This document shows positions 11,866-24,022 of a stretch of 64,000 nt of DNA, in pieces. Under the pieces are notes generated by a model. It searched no databases, was not told the origin of the DNA, and saw nothing but the letters and a program-made list of their open reading frames with translations. The stretch's first letter is position 1. Every line of letters begins with the position of its first letter. A program made the translations under genes and the position numbers. Source of the stretch: Notospermus geniculatus (taxonomy: Eukaryota; Nemertea; Pilidiophora; Heteronemertea; Lineidae); the NCBI GenBank assembly GCA_002633025.1, contig NMRB01001115.1:5334-69333 (forward strand), written 5' to 3'.

Positions 11866-12524
11866 TTATATCACTAGGGTCTGTTTACATTCCTTCCACA
11901 CGCTCCGGTCAAATAATGCCCTTGAAATATGGCCAAAATACCATGAATTGATACCAAAGGCTGCCCCAGTTTGTGCGAAAAGCAACGTACGAACGTGTCA
12001 TCTGACAAATTGTTTGTGCTATGAAATAAAGTGTGTGATAATGGACATCAATGATGAGCAACGAAAGATTGCGGAGATAATTCAAGGATACAGCTCTCGG
12101 ATCATGCGGCGAGATCCCCCGGCGCATCACTTGGACACGCTATCAGTATCAATGCTACAACATTTACCGTACGGTCTCACTGGGCCATACTAACTCACCG
12201 GGAGTGCTTTACCCGATAGGTATCTTGCGATTTCGTAATTTCGGTTTATCCGGAGCGATGGCGGGCATTGACATTTGTCATTTCGTCAGGTCATTCACTG
12301 AAAGTGGGCGTTCCCACGTACGGTGCGACCAAACAAAATTTACCCATTTAGAATATTTTTACGTCTTCGATAATGGCGCCACCGTGGCGATGCAACAGGG
12401 TGGCGCCAGGACGAGGATTCGAAACTGGCGCCACCCTGATTTGGACCTCCTGCGACGTCCATACGGCACAAACCCGAGTTTACAGTACCTCACTGCTAGT
12501 TGGCGTTAGTTTCTTCTTTCTGTA

Positions 12525-12558
12525 TGTACGTACGTACGTACGTACGTACGTACGTACG
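12525..12558. repeat. (TACG)n microsatellite
   Basis: About eight TACG units. This is the empty-site counterpart of the long hairpin at 646-988 in copy A. Confidence 0.95.
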
Positions 12559-13046
12559 GTATCGGTTTTCCCTGCTCTCTTCCCCGTGTCGACGTGATAC
12601 AGCCACCAGCAGGCTCTGCTGAAAACTTCATCATTTCAGTAAAAACAGATTCGTTCAGGCATATCGTCGGTCGAAATTCGGTGGAATTTAACATTTAGAT
12701 TATAACGAACTAAAAACATCAAGGTGTTGAATTCCAATTTTGTAACAAAATGCTTTCTTGGCAACCATGACAGTGGTGAGATACAAGGGAAAACGTCTGT
12801 GATGTACTGCATTCTCGGCTGGAAAACACTGATTCTTCATTTCTATGCAGTTACGTCATACATGTACTTTATTGGGGTCGTGTCATTCCGAACTTCATAG
12901 GCCTACTCCCCCTACGCTGCTTTTAGGTCGGGTGTTGGTCATTATTGCACTTGGTATGTTGGGACAGGGAGAATGGCAGGAAATCCACAATCATTGACAG
13001 TTTCTGTACATATGATTAGTGAGAAATTGTTGTATGTAGTATTACC

Positions 13047-13079
13047 AAAAATACATAAGCGAGCTTATGACTTTTTGGC
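13047..13079. mobile_element. 33-bp hairpin insertion in copy A'
   Basis: Absent from copy A, and flanked by ATTACC on both sides (13041-13046 and 13080-13085). Together with adjacent bases it forms a hairpin with CCAAAAA and TACATAAGC arms. It could be a tiny foldback element or a template-switch product. Confidence 0.7.
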
Positions 13080-14329
13080 ATTACCTACGGTACACTGTTG
13101 GATGAAGTTTCAATCAAGCATGTTCCTCTGATCAATAGATGAAATACTGGATTTTACCATCGGAGAACTGTATTCAACCCTGACCTCTGGTTAGGTCTAC
13201 TTTTACCCATAGCACATATCATGGAAATATGGATGAAACTACAAACGGGCGTTATACACCCGGGTATAGAGTAAGACTGAATACAACCACTGTTCAGTTG
13301 CGTGCTGACCCACTGACAGATGTTCGGTGTCTTACCGTCTCTTTCAGCATTCGGTTGCAGTTGTTTCACGTTGTTTTTGTTTGAACGTGGGGGCGGAGTT
13401 GATCTCAGATAAGCCACCACACAAACACGTTGCTTTGTATTTTCTCAACAAGGTGTTCTCCATTTCGCACCTTCAACAGCATCACTGAGATGCGCTGATG
13501 ATTCCCAGACCCTCTGGTTAGAAATAGAAAGGTTGTTCTGATACGTAGGTTGCTATAAAGCTTCAATGAATTGGGCATTATTCCTTTGCTACATTATTAA
13601 ACAGACTAACTCATTTCTGATGGGTAGCAAAGTTCCCTTTGCCATGGCTGCTGTTAACATCTAGACAGCCTTCAAACAGGTGTTGTCCTAGGCCGTTGAG
13701 AGTACCGGTGTAACAGGAACCGATGTCCCCCCGGAGTCTGAGTCCGTTGTCCATTCCACATTGTAATTTTAGGGTTACATGACAGTTTTTCCTCCGCTTA
13801 TCTGGGCCCAGATCTGGCATAATACAGAGTACAGAAAACATTTGATCAGAAATTTGACCGAATAAAACAGACTTAATGCAGCATTCGCGGGTAAACAATT
13901 GTCGTCTGTCATTCGAACCATATTCCGTGTTTTGATGGGGAAGGTAAACACACTATTCGAAAATTGAAACTTCGTTCCAATGTTTTTCACCGACGGCATA
14001 ATATCAGATACATAATTAATGAAGCAGTTAATGAGTCCAATGTATCAAGTGTCTGTAAATCTATATCAAAAGCAACGTGAACAAACTGAAAATACCGCAT
14101 TAGATCTCTTGAAAACGTCCAGCGTTGATTGGACTCGATTGCAAAAATGGACACAACCTTGGCAATTACTTGAGATAATTGCTAAATCTAAAACCATTAA
14201 CGATGGATTAGAGTTTTTGTGACAAGGATAAGGACTTGGAAAATGACTTAGCACATACCCACCCTTGGAAGTAGTTTTTGTTGCTGTTCAGGGGCTGTGC
14301 GTTCATTAGGATAAACCTGAAGACCCAAA

Positions 14330-14832
14330 GGCCCGTACCCTCCTTTAAATAAGCCTAAAGTAGACCTTTATTGGCGGAGCTTCCTTTACTGAGGAGTTCC
14401 TTTGCTAAAGGCTCCTTTAACAAATGGTATTCAAGAACCACACGTTAACTTCCCTTATGTTAAGGTTGTCCTTTACCTCAAAGTCGGATACTCCACAGAC
14501 CAACCATTCGTTCAAAGGCCTCTCTAAGGCAAAATACAGCATTTCCTGTAATAGTGAAGGAAGGTTCTTGAAATGCCCCGACCTTTGCTAAAGGAAGGTG
14601 CCTAAAACCGTCCTTTGACCCAAGATAAAGGTTGGTTCTTGAAATAAAGGTCCGTATTCTAGAAGCCTCCTTAACTCTAAGGTCCACTTTAAGCTTTTGT
14701 ATTCCACCCTGCAAACAATAGCTAAAGGTCAACCTTTGAGTTAAGGAAGCTTCTAGAATACGGCCCAAAATTTAGTTAAAGGTTGATTTAAAGGCCCCCT
14801 TAACGCTAAAGGAACGTTCTAGAATACGAGCC
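14330..14832. mobile_element. GGCCCGTA-family MITE with repetitive interior
   Basis: The ends GGCCCGTACCCTCC and GGCTCGTATTCTAGAA (minus strand) are inverted and match the family at 25844-25959 and 58018-58329. The interior is a degenerate array of CCTTT/AAAGG words, about 18 in 500 bp. Absent from copy A, where ACCCATATTTCTC is continuous. The minus-strand frame 14478-14768 lies wholly inside it and is spurious. Confidence 0.8.
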
Positions 14833-15007
14833 CATATTTCTCTTAACTGCTCGCGTACGACAAAATGACAGACATAAATTTATCTTTGTGAGGATTGATC
14901 AACTCAGGTTGATTGCTCACCGTTCTCGATGAATCGAGAGCGCGAAATACGGCAGTATCAGCTCTGTCGACAGCATTGGGCGAATTCAATGAACAGCAGG
15001 AGGAAAC

Positions 15008-15499
15008 TAGAGCTGAAGGGGTTATTGTCGTCCTGGGTACACATAAAGTGTACCCAGGTTCGATGTCGTCAAGTGAAATTGTACCCTGGGTCCACTTTCT
15101 TGTTACAAACTGTACCCAGGTTCTGATTTAGAGTTTTGGAAAATCTAGCAGCATTCATGGAATTCACGTGCGTAGTACTCTATATCTGTTGAAAATATTG
15201 CTATCAAAAGGGGTGGACTAAGTAGAAGAAACCTCGAACTTTATGATATAGCCTACATGTTGTTTGACCTTCAAAATGTAACATTTCTTGGGAAAGTGTT
15301 CCGAAGTCTTTTGTTTCAGCTTATTAGCTAATTAGTGCATTCTAAGACGCGTCTCATTCAATTCCTTTTGACTGATAAACCCCGCAGGTGCCCTCATATT
15401 CGTCATATACATGTATGTAAATTGTATACTTTTATGGCATTTTGACATGTTTTATTTACAACGCTCCAAAAATTCACAACGTCAGCTTTCCCTTAACAC
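15008..15499. other. Segment specific to copy A'
   Basis: Replaces the 107-bp SINE-containing segment 3120-3226 of copy A. Its first 120 bp carry direct and inverted copies of GTACCCAGG. The rest shows no terminal repeat and no gene that I can identify. Confidence 0.6.
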
Positions 15500-16345
15500 T
15501 GGTGTAAAGAAAAGTCTCTTTTCAAACCATTCTCGCACGGAATTATTCGAAATATCCGTGTTGATGAAATAGACATAGCAGACGAGATGGTCAACATCGC
15601 ACTATTCAAGACCACTTCACCACTTACTTCGTCAATATTGGATATCGTGGATGTTTCTCACAGCCGCCTATTATATTCCCTCCTTGAGATTATTGATAGC
15701 ACATAAATGGCAATGACTAGCCTTATTAGGAAACACATAGTCGAGTGTTTGACCAACTTGTCGACAACGTGCTGTTAATCAGTCTATCCGTGATGACAAT
15801 GATGCTGACTCTGTTTCCTGGGCCACTGGCATGAATTCACTGGTTCTCGTGAGTTCCCGAAGAGGCCGAGAGTTAGAAGTCGTCTTGGGATGGGGTACCT
15901 ATACGTCAAATATGAGTGCCCTACCAGTACCTTTCTTTAAGGTTCTGCTGCTGTTGTTGTTGCTGATCGGGGGCTTGCGTCGCCTTGACGAACCCAAATA
16001 AACAAAAGGCAAACGCCAGTTAGGAAAAACAAATGCAAGCTGCTTTGAGCCCTGGTAACGAGGTTGTTTAGTTACCGTCTGAAACAGCCACATTCAAGGC
16101 ACCAAATGTGTCGAGTTTTAATTACATTTTCATCAAGCGTTTTTCCTTGAACGGTTCTAAACTCTTCTGTCGAGATGGAGGAGCCGTGATTTCCTTTCGC
16201 TAGTGGTAGGCAATAATAACTCGTAAAGAATGCTTAAGATGTAATTTATTGCCCAGTTTCAACGTAAAACAGCAATCTCACATGAAATGGATGCTTAATC
16301 GGGATGGCAATTACATTTATTGACGATGGGTGCGAAATTAACACT

Positions 16346-16513
16346 TGAAGGAGCTTTCTCACCAAATGCGGTCTGCGGTTTACCGTGGGTTTTCCACAGG
16401 AGTTTCTGCCATCATTGTGATCCAAGGTAGAAAGGTAAGATAAGGGAACTTCACTTACCTTCGAAAACCGCACAGGAAAACGCAAACCGCATTTGGTGTG
16501 AACGTCGCTTTAA
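16346..16513. mobile_element. MITE-like inverted repeat (counterpart of 4083-4250)
   Basis: Same arms and essentially the same sequence as in copy A, at an offset of 12263 bp. Confidence 0.75.
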
Positions 16514-16843
16514 AGGGAGACTCCACTCATTGTGTAAAATTTTGAATTTTTGAAATATCGATCAGACATTCAAATTCATTGATATCTGCAACGTGTCATA
16601 TTTTTAAAAAATCAGTCAACTCATAATTTTAAGTATTTTTATTGCATCCCAAGGGGACCATTGCACAGCACATGTGATGTCATATGTGCTCAATGAATAT
16701 TTATGAAGGTACAACGAATAGGCCATGCAGTCACAGTATTAGCTCATTCACTACAATAAAGGTCTTCAGCCTGTTAACACTAGTGACATCACAACTCATG
16801 GCAATAGTCTGGATTGATAAAAATTCAAAAGTTTATAATGAGT

Positions 16844-16998
16844 GGAAGGTGCTTCACACCAAGTACGATTTGCGGTTTACCGAGCTTTTTCGACAGGCAT
16901 AAAACTTTGTGATTCGACGTAAAAAGCTACGCGAACTTAACTTACCTGCAAAAAACGTTGGGAAAACGCAAACCGTGTTGGTGTCAATGCTGCTTTAT
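16844..16998. mobile_element. MITE-like inverted repeat (counterpart of 4581-4735)
   Basis: Same inverted arms as in copy A, at an offset of 12263 bp. Confidence 0.7.
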
Positions 16999-17934
16999 GT
17001 TGATTTGGGAATCCATTTTACACCACAAATCCAATTCTTTCGTCAATTCAATGGCAACATTGTCACGGATTTTGTGATTTACACTCCGAGAGTTACAGGG
17101 TTTTCTGGTGTTGGTCCATAAAATATCTCTCTTTTCAATCAACTAATGAGTACCTGTAATCATAGCCACGCGGCAATGCCGAGATGTTGAGATTCAACTG
17201 CTTGTGTTCTTCGACAATCATGAGAATGATGATGGCGTCTCTTGGCAATATAAAATCTTAAATTCCCTTCATCATCTTATTACATCAAGGCCTACGGTTG
17301 CTCCGCCTTCGGTACGCTCCACTTACGCGTAGTCAGAAAGCGGTATGAATCATTGATGGTTCAAGATGCCCTTTATCTTCTCCTGATGGACCGGAGACCT
17401 CACTATCCTTACCAATCATATCTCGGTCCCCCAGCACCCTCCGCTGCGCTGATCACTGGCCGGTGCTCTCCCGGGAGGACGAAAGACGGCCATCGGGTGT
17501 CAAAGATTACGGTCATCTTCATCCGATTTGTCTCCGGTCACCAACATATGACAGTTCCATTATCCAGCGGACTGGGAATGCTCGGGCAAACCTCTACGGA
17601 GGTCAACGAAACATTGCTTGATATGCAACGAGTTTTCTCTGAGATCTCCGGACGCGAGGTAAAAATTGGATCATGTAGGGTCTCTCCAGAGTGAGAACTG
17701 GGTTAATTCTGTGGCAAAGCAAACCTCCCTTGACTCTTGACCGTAGAAAAAACGGTCGATCCACTTTCGGCTGCCGAGGTGGTGGGCTGCCGCGACCAGG
17801 ATAGGAATGCGAAAGGGTGACTGATTATCCTCAAGAAAAACTGTGTGGAAAGTAATCATAACATTGTTAATCTTTGGTGATTGGTTTGTTTCTGTATAAT
17901 AGAGGTGCCTTGAAAATTACCAGTGCATTTTTGC

Positions 17935-18262
17935 TTACGAATGTCATTCTCAATTTGTATGTGACTACGTAACGAGACGCATTCCTAATTCGCATGTTTC
18001 TACGTAGCGAGGCCCATTCTTAATTCGTATGTTATACTACACAACGAGGCCCATTCTTAATGCGCATGTTTCCCGCGTAACTAGACCCGTTCTCAATTAA
18101 CGACCGAAGGTCCATTCTAATTCGTTGTGACCTACATAACGGGGCTCATTCTCATGTTCCTTGCGTAATGAGGCCCATTCTTAATTCGTATGTCCCCGGC
18201 GTATTAATGAGGCCCATTCGTATGTTCCCCCTATAAACGAGGCCCATTCTTAATTCGTGTCA
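17935..18262. repeat. Degenerate minisatellite, about 38-bp unit (copy A')
   Basis: Counterpart of 5675-5968. It carries an ATACTACACAACGAGGCCC segment that the copy A array lacks. Confidence 0.85.
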
Positions 18263-18870
18263 AGAATCGTCGTCCCCCCGAGATGTATACAGCCTCCTTG
18301 ATCACTTTGTCATGAAGATCCTGATGACACTTTATTATTATGCTATCAAATACTGGTTACGTATTTACGATCTCCCGACCGCACTCGACACGGGATACAA
18401 GAAAACATATTCAGTTACTTACCGTTGATAAACAGTGTTAACAGTGGCAAATGTGGAAATTACACCTGAACATGATTTACATGACGGCGAATTTAGGACT
18501 GGTAATTGGATTGCTCGGGGTGAGATATGTTCTCTGGCGAGGTTTAGTGAGGTTAAGTGGAGCAGACGTCAAGTATAAGAAACAAAAGAAAGGTATACAA
18601 TATGTGAAATGATGAAACGTATATTTGTGAGAAACGACAGAGTGCGCGGGTTTTATACGAAAAACTGTGATGAAGATCGACGCGTACGCGCTGCGAAAAA
18701 CAGAAGATGGCATTCTTAGATTGACGTTGGTCCTGAAAAACGACCAGGAAACGATTTTCCCGTGTACATGTACTTTTCCGTATACTATATCTATTGGTGT
18801 TTGTCCTTTGCCAAGGAGGGACGCTATAGATTCGCCATATCACTATGATAACGATGTCATTCGGAGTGAA

Positions 18871-18957
18871 GCCCGCAGAACACGAGGCAATTTTTCTTGC
18901 TCTTGTTAGCAATTTAGTGGAAAATAACAAGCAAGAAATATTGCCTTGTGTGCGGTG
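18871..18957. mobile_element. Short hairpin element (counterpart of 6557-6643)
   Basis: Same arms and loop as in copy A. Copies A and A' differ by one base in the loop. Confidence 0.7.
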
Positions 18958-20434
18958 AAACGCAACCAACGGCCTCTTGCTTACCACGGGCAACTGCCCT
19001 TAGACCTGGGCCATATGCACTGTCACTGTAACTGAGTATAGACGGTATTGGGTGATTTGTAATCCAAATCTTATTCTTCAATTTGCCACCAGAGGGCCAA
19101 AAGCCGAAACACAAAAACTGTAATTGCGCCTTTAATACTGAACGGAATTTCACCGAATGTTTACAGGAGGAAACTGGAGTCCTCGGAGGAAAGCCACGCT
19201 GCTGCTCTCAGAGAGAATATCCCTGTCTATCGCATAAACTAGGCCTACGTCGGAGGTTACCGGCGCTGGGTCTTTCTATAGCGGTCCCACGACAACTGCG
19301 TCACCATTTGGAATCTAGATAGTTGTTGTTGAGAAATATCAAATATGCAAATATGCATCCTGTATACACGCAGAGAAAATCTGTTGTTTGATGACAAACA
19401 CTTCATAATTCTATTATCGCTGATTTTGTGCTGTGAAGAGAAATGAGCCTGACGAGGGTAACACTCCTCTCGCAGTGTTTGTTGGCGCCAGCTGAAGTCT
19501 ACACGCAGCCACATTGGAAGGCCATCCGTAGTTTAGTCAGTGAAGGGCCCTGTGATTGCGTGATCAGGGGTGGTTGCGCGGTATCGAAGGACACAGTCCA
19601 AAATGCCTGGTATGGCATCCTCTTGACCTATCATGGCTACGGTACGAAAAAACTTCATCTCTCCGACGCTCTTGGCATTGTACGGAGTGGTAGAGACCGT
19701 ATGGCCGATGTTTCTCAGGATGGGGATGGCGTGCGCAGCTTGCATGCATCCGCTGTTTGAGCTGGTAGTTCTTCCTCTAAGGGTCAGTTCGTGAACGTGA
19801 TGCACGATCGCCTTGTGCTGGGTTCACGACTAGACTGGCTGTCACGGCTGACAGCACGGACTGAAAAAGATTGATGACGGCAAGGACCCAACGGATTGGC
19901 AGCAAGGCGGACGACGTTCGGCGGCGTGCTTGTCAAATTCTCCAGTGCAAGAGGTCCGTAATACTTCGGCGATATCGTTCAATCCTACTTTGTATTCGAA
20001 ACCTTGAAAAACACTTCGTTGCAAAAACGCAAAAGCACTTCAACCTGCCAACCTGGTTATTATGAGAAATGTACGCCCAGAAACTGTTCGACGACTTAAT
20101 ATTGCGCTATTCACCACATACGGTAGCCTTCGTCATGCACTCAGCAGGCTGTCATATTCGAGATCATTCCACAGTTATAACCCTCTCCTTAAGATTTGAT
20201 ACATTTTCCTAGATTGAAAAGTAATATTAAGAATGCGTCAATATACTAGTATTCAGTTTGCTTGTTTATTGACGATGGCGTCCAATATAAAGGATGCTGT
20301 GACGTGCTTGTTCGTTACAGGCACGAAGATCGGGTAGTCCCGGCCGAGACTTTTTGAGAGTGTCTTTTGTAAAAACGAGTTGAAGCGTAAAAAGTGTTAC
20401 GTGAAAAAAAAATATGGATATTTTAGTTCGAAAA

Positions 20435-20697
20435 ATGTTGGGAAAAATGTTGCCAGTGTGTACACAGACCTTTAACTTTTTAAGGCCTGTCACCGACAAC
20501 ATTCTTCCAACATTCAGAGAAACAACACTATGCTGGACAAATGTTGTCGAGAGTGTACGGTGAGGAGAAGATTTTTTCCAACATGTTGCTGAAATGTTGT
20601 TAAAATCGTGCTATTTTGTTGGCCAGTGTGGCAAAAGACCTTGTAGCATAGGGATGTTGTTCAAATGTTGGAAAAAATGTTGACAGTGTAAACACAG
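20435..20697. repeat. Element bounded by a 33-bp direct repeat
   Basis: 33-bp near-identical direct repeats at 20435-20467 and 20665-20697 contain AAAAATGTTG and CAGTGT, and each ends ACACAG. Further ATGTTG / CAACAT words lie between them. Copy A has the left repeat (near 8250) but loses homology at 8443, before the right one, so the end of the large duplication falls inside this element. Confidence 0.65.
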
Positions 20698-20730
20698 CTT
20701 CATAGTGTAACAGACTTTTTGTTTCGTTCT

Positions 20731-21354
20731 CATAACAGGTCTGTTGCACTAAACACTGTATACGTAGTTCACAACAGGTCTGTTACACTAAACACTGTAT
20801 ACGTAGTTCACAACAGGTCTGTTGCACTAAACACTGTATACGTAGTTCACAACAGGTCTGTTACACTAAACACTGTACACGTAGTTCACAACAGGTCTGT
20901 TGCACTAAACACTGTATACGTAGTTCACAACAGGTCTGTTACACTAAACACTGTATACGTAGTTCACAACAGGTCTGTTGCACTAAACACTGTATACGTA
21001 GTTCACAACAGGTCTGTTACACTAAACACTGTATACGTAGTTCACAACAGGTCTGTTGCACTAAACACTGTATACGTAGTTCACAACAGGTCTGTTACAC
21101 TAAACACTGTATACGTAGTTCACAACAGGTCTGTTGCACTAAACACTGTATACGTAGTTCACAACAGGTCTGTTACACTAAACACTGTATACGTAGTTCA
21201 CAACAGGTCTGTTGCACTAAACACTGTATACGTAGTTCACAACAGGTCTGTTACACTAAACATTGTATACGTAGTTCGCAACAGGTCTGTTACATTAAAC
21301 ACTGTATACGTAGTTCCCAACAGGTCTGTTACACTAAACACTGTATACGTAGTG
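20731..21354. repeat. 39-bp minisatellite, 16 units in alternating types
   Basis: Sixteen tandem 39-bp units share CACAACAGGTCTGTT and ACACTGTATACGTAGTT. The base after CTGTT alternates G, A, G, A through the first 14 units, giving a 78-bp higher-order period; the last two units are both of the A type. Because 39 is a multiple of 3, one frame stays open for 213 codons with a repeated 13-residue unit. That frame opens with TTG and has no ATG before the repeats, and its length is explained by the periodicity, so I do not call a protein. Confidence 0.95.
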
Positions 21355-21420
21355 AAATAGATTGGATACTACAGATCTGACGCCAACACCCAACGGGAGC
21401 ATTGCCCTCTCAACAATCAC

Positions 21421-21676
21421 TTAAAGATAATATATCACGGATATTTTCGCGGGCCACGAAATTCATTGTTTATTTACATTTTGTTTGTTTATGTCCAGGC
21501 TTTCTTTGTCTTATGAGCAAATTGTTGGTGGCATGCCCCTCGAGAAATTCTGTTGATTCCAAAAGTATTCATTTTGGTGGGTTGGCATGTCCCAAAAGTC
21601 CAAAATAACATAATGTAAACATTCATGTTTACAAACATTGAATGTAAACAATGAAGTCATGATATATTATCTTTAA
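21421..21676. mobile_element. Inverted-repeat element, about 256 bp
   Basis: The termini TTAAAGATAATATATCACGG and TTAAAGATAATATATCATGA (minus strand) face each other, and the arms continue with similar TTCATTGTTTA(T)TTACATT sequence. Non-autonomous. The frame 21402-21608 overlaps it and is not supported as a gene. Confidence 0.7.
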
Positions 21677-22760
21677 TTGATATGTCAATTTGCTCAATAA
21701 AACTTTCACTGGAATAACTTTTTCTAACCAGGAATGTTCTACAACCATTTCTGATCGTGCATTTGCTCCTGTCCGGAAATTATAGCAAAAATCCAGTGAT
21801 GCTGCCAAATCCTTTTTTACCGGGTACTCCATCTTCCTAATTCACTCTTCTAATCCGGAGATGGCGTTTACAAATCATATTTCTACCAGAGGTGTGTGAA
21901 AAAACCCCGATGTCAACTGTGATAAACGAGTGTTTCAAAGCCTGTCTTGAAAACTTAAGCTGTGGAATTGTGCTGTGTTTTTTTTCAAAGCTCGCCAACA
22001 AAGGAAAATATGTATGTTGGAACGACAGAACGTTCCATGTTGAAGTTGCAACTCTAAGGTTTATACTTCTGGAAATAGCCATATTTGAAAGTACCGTTGA
22101 AAATATCCTCGTGACTAGACATCTGGCAAGTTATACTTCACCACGCAACGCTTGTTCCCATAAAGTAGAACCACATTCCGTGACTGTTTATGTTATGGAA
22201 TGGTTTGTTTGCAAAACACTTTGTAGTTTCAGTATATTGCATCTTTTCCTAATCTCATCGGTTAGATTGAATTACAGGAAACCACCATCTTCTAATCAGT
22301 GGTGTCGACCAAATATTCATTAAACAGAACGCATGGAGAGTGAGCCAAGCTTCTCCTAACAGCTTCCGTTGCGTTCGAAGTCAAATCACCGAGGTATGAA
22401 GCGGTGTTTTCTCTGTCACGCTGAGCACGAGATGGCTAGAAGGTTTATTGCGGTGGCAAAAGTTTTCTTTTGAATTCATAATCATCGTTGGTTTGGGTTT
22501 TAGCGTCGTGATAAAGGTGTCTTGATGGTGTCATGGACTAAGGTGTTGCTCCAGTGAAAGTTTCGTCGCGCAAATTCGCTCTAAATGAGCAATTTAGCAT
22601 TGTTGATGATATTGCTAGAAAGAATAAAATGGGAAATGAACCCGTGTCAGGCTACCCAACTATTGAAATGGTAAAAGTCGAAGTAATTTTGAATCCATCT
22701 GGCGTGTTGTGACAAATGAATAGTTCCTGGTGCAGGCATTTGAGTTTTCGGCAGCGGCTT
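21677..22760. other. No recognisable gene or repeat
   Basis: The longest frame is 143 codons (21892-22323, plus). It shows no domain or motif that I know. No tandem or terminal inverted repeats are evident. Confidence 0.5.
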
Positions 22761-23169
22761 AGGGTTGGTTCATACTCAGTCCGGATTTCACGCCGACTAT
22801 GATCAATTTCAGTGTATGTGCACATTCACGCCTTGGAAACCTGCGATCAGTTTCATGCGCTTGACGGTCCGCGAGCAAGTATGAATTGGCCCTAAAGGCG
22901 GTGACAGACTAGTGCGTACGCGACGCGGAGCGACGCGTTTTCTTTTGTGTTTTTGCGCTCCACTGCACATGGTGCTCAGTGGTGCCTGAAAACACAAAAG
23001 AAAACGCTTAGCTCCGCGCCGCGTCGCGCTAGTCTGTCGGCTGGTTCATACTTGCCCGCGGAACGTCAAGCGCATGAAACTGATCGCAGGTTTCCAAGGC
23101 GTGAATGTGCACACACATTGGAATTGATCATAGTCGGCGTAAAATCCGGACGGAGTATGAACCAGCCCT
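22761..23169. mobile_element. Nested palindromes: two inverted MITEs around a third
   Basis: The outer arms 22761-22893 and 23039-23169 are inverted copies of one roughly 132-bp element. Each arm has its own inverted ends (GGTTGGTTCATACT and AGTATGAATTGGCC types). Between them, 22896-23038 is a separate palindrome (GGTGACAGACTAG ... CTAGTCTGTC) with a GC-rich CGCGACGCGG core. The frame 22947-23429 across it is a by-product of the palindrome. Confidence 0.85.
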
Positions 23170-23865
23170 GTCACCGGCTTAAATCCCGGCGGTTGCGAAA
23201 ACTCCATTGTTCGAAAACGACAAACGTTACACAGAAGAGTAGGCTTTCAAAAGTTCTTTTGGGAGCGGCGTGCGCCATAGACAGGAAGACGCTTGACTGT
23301 CCAAGTCTATCACTTGGCCTACGTCTGGACACATCAAATTCTACCTTACTGCACCCTGTAATGAATATTGCTATCAGCCGACTTATTACCAGAAGTCGTT
23401 TGAGGGTAATCGATCGCATTGTTGTTTGATGGCTCCATTATCTCATCATAACAAAGCCAGGGACAGTCTCACTCGAGTCTCGAGTCCGAGAGGACGTGGC
23501 GATGCTATCAGACCACAGGTGCATTGTCGGCCGGGGTGAGAAGTGACCATGGTTGTAGGCGATATGACAAACTCTCTATTGCCCCAAATGAGTATGTTCG
23601 AAGTAAAACCGCTACCCTAACGATGAGGGAAATTGATGGATTTGTAGTTAGTGGAGTGTCGCCTCAGCCTTTCATGGGTGAGCAATGGGTGCTTTCTTGT
23701 TGTCGGCCAAGTTAGTATATCAACGTGTTTCTGCTCAACAGCATCTTTCGAATGGTACACCAAGATCTTTGGTTACGCACAAGTACGAACGCGTACGGAT
23801 GCTACTGTTGACCTTGCTATCACATTGGTGACCGTGAAGCCATTGGTGACCGTGAAGCCATTGCT

Positions 23866-23952
23866 ACTCTTTTGTTCGGTACCCACTTTCGTGGCATGGA
23901 ACAATGGGTTTGGTGCTCGCATTGGCGTGGCGGGGCTTTGCAAAACTCTATT
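23866..23952 (-). mobile_element. Truncated copy of the 53887-54012 MITE
   Basis: CTTTTGTTCGGT, GAACAATGGGTTTGG and GGGGCTTTGC follow in the same order as on the minus strand of 53887-54012. The other arm is missing. Confidence 0.7.
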
Positions 23953-23959
23953 GTTTAAC

Positions 23960-24022
23960 CGGTGCACCAGAGGAGCAAGTCCTAAGAATGCCAGTCCGCC
24001 AAACAATAGCCCGCTATTGTAA
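23960..24022 (-). repeat. Short dispersed repeat
   Basis: The minus strand reads AACCTTACAATAGCGGGC followed by TATTGTTTGGCGGACT. About 47 bp match 31588-31640 with few differences. The AGCGGGCTATTGT part is nearly self-complementary. Confidence 0.7.

Larger units (their letters stand above)
8444..11905. other. Spacer between duplication copies, no recognisable gene
   Basis: This unique 3.46 kb separates copies A and A'. It holds the 45-bp tandem pair, the double hairpin at 9789-10097 and the nested transposon at 11341-11865. An open frame at 10715-11014 would encode 99 residues with a basic tail (about 75-90, rich in R and G). I do not recognise it and found no splice or family evidence. 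Confidence 0.7.
11906..20618. repeat. Large direct duplication, copy A'
   Basis: Second copy of 1-8443. Private insertions are a 33-bp hairpin at 13047-13079, a MITE at 14330-14832 and an unrelated segment at 15008-15499. It lacks the copy A insertions at 646-988, 2729-2934 and 7626-7786. No recognisable gene. The 190-residue frame of copy A (43-615) is broken here into 11948-12193 and 12204-12509, which argues against it being coding. Confidence 0.95.

Noticed and set aside
20719-21360. 213-codon frame with a 13-residue repeat
   Set aside because: No ATG (it opens with TTG); the frame stays open because the unit is 39 bp, a multiple of 3.
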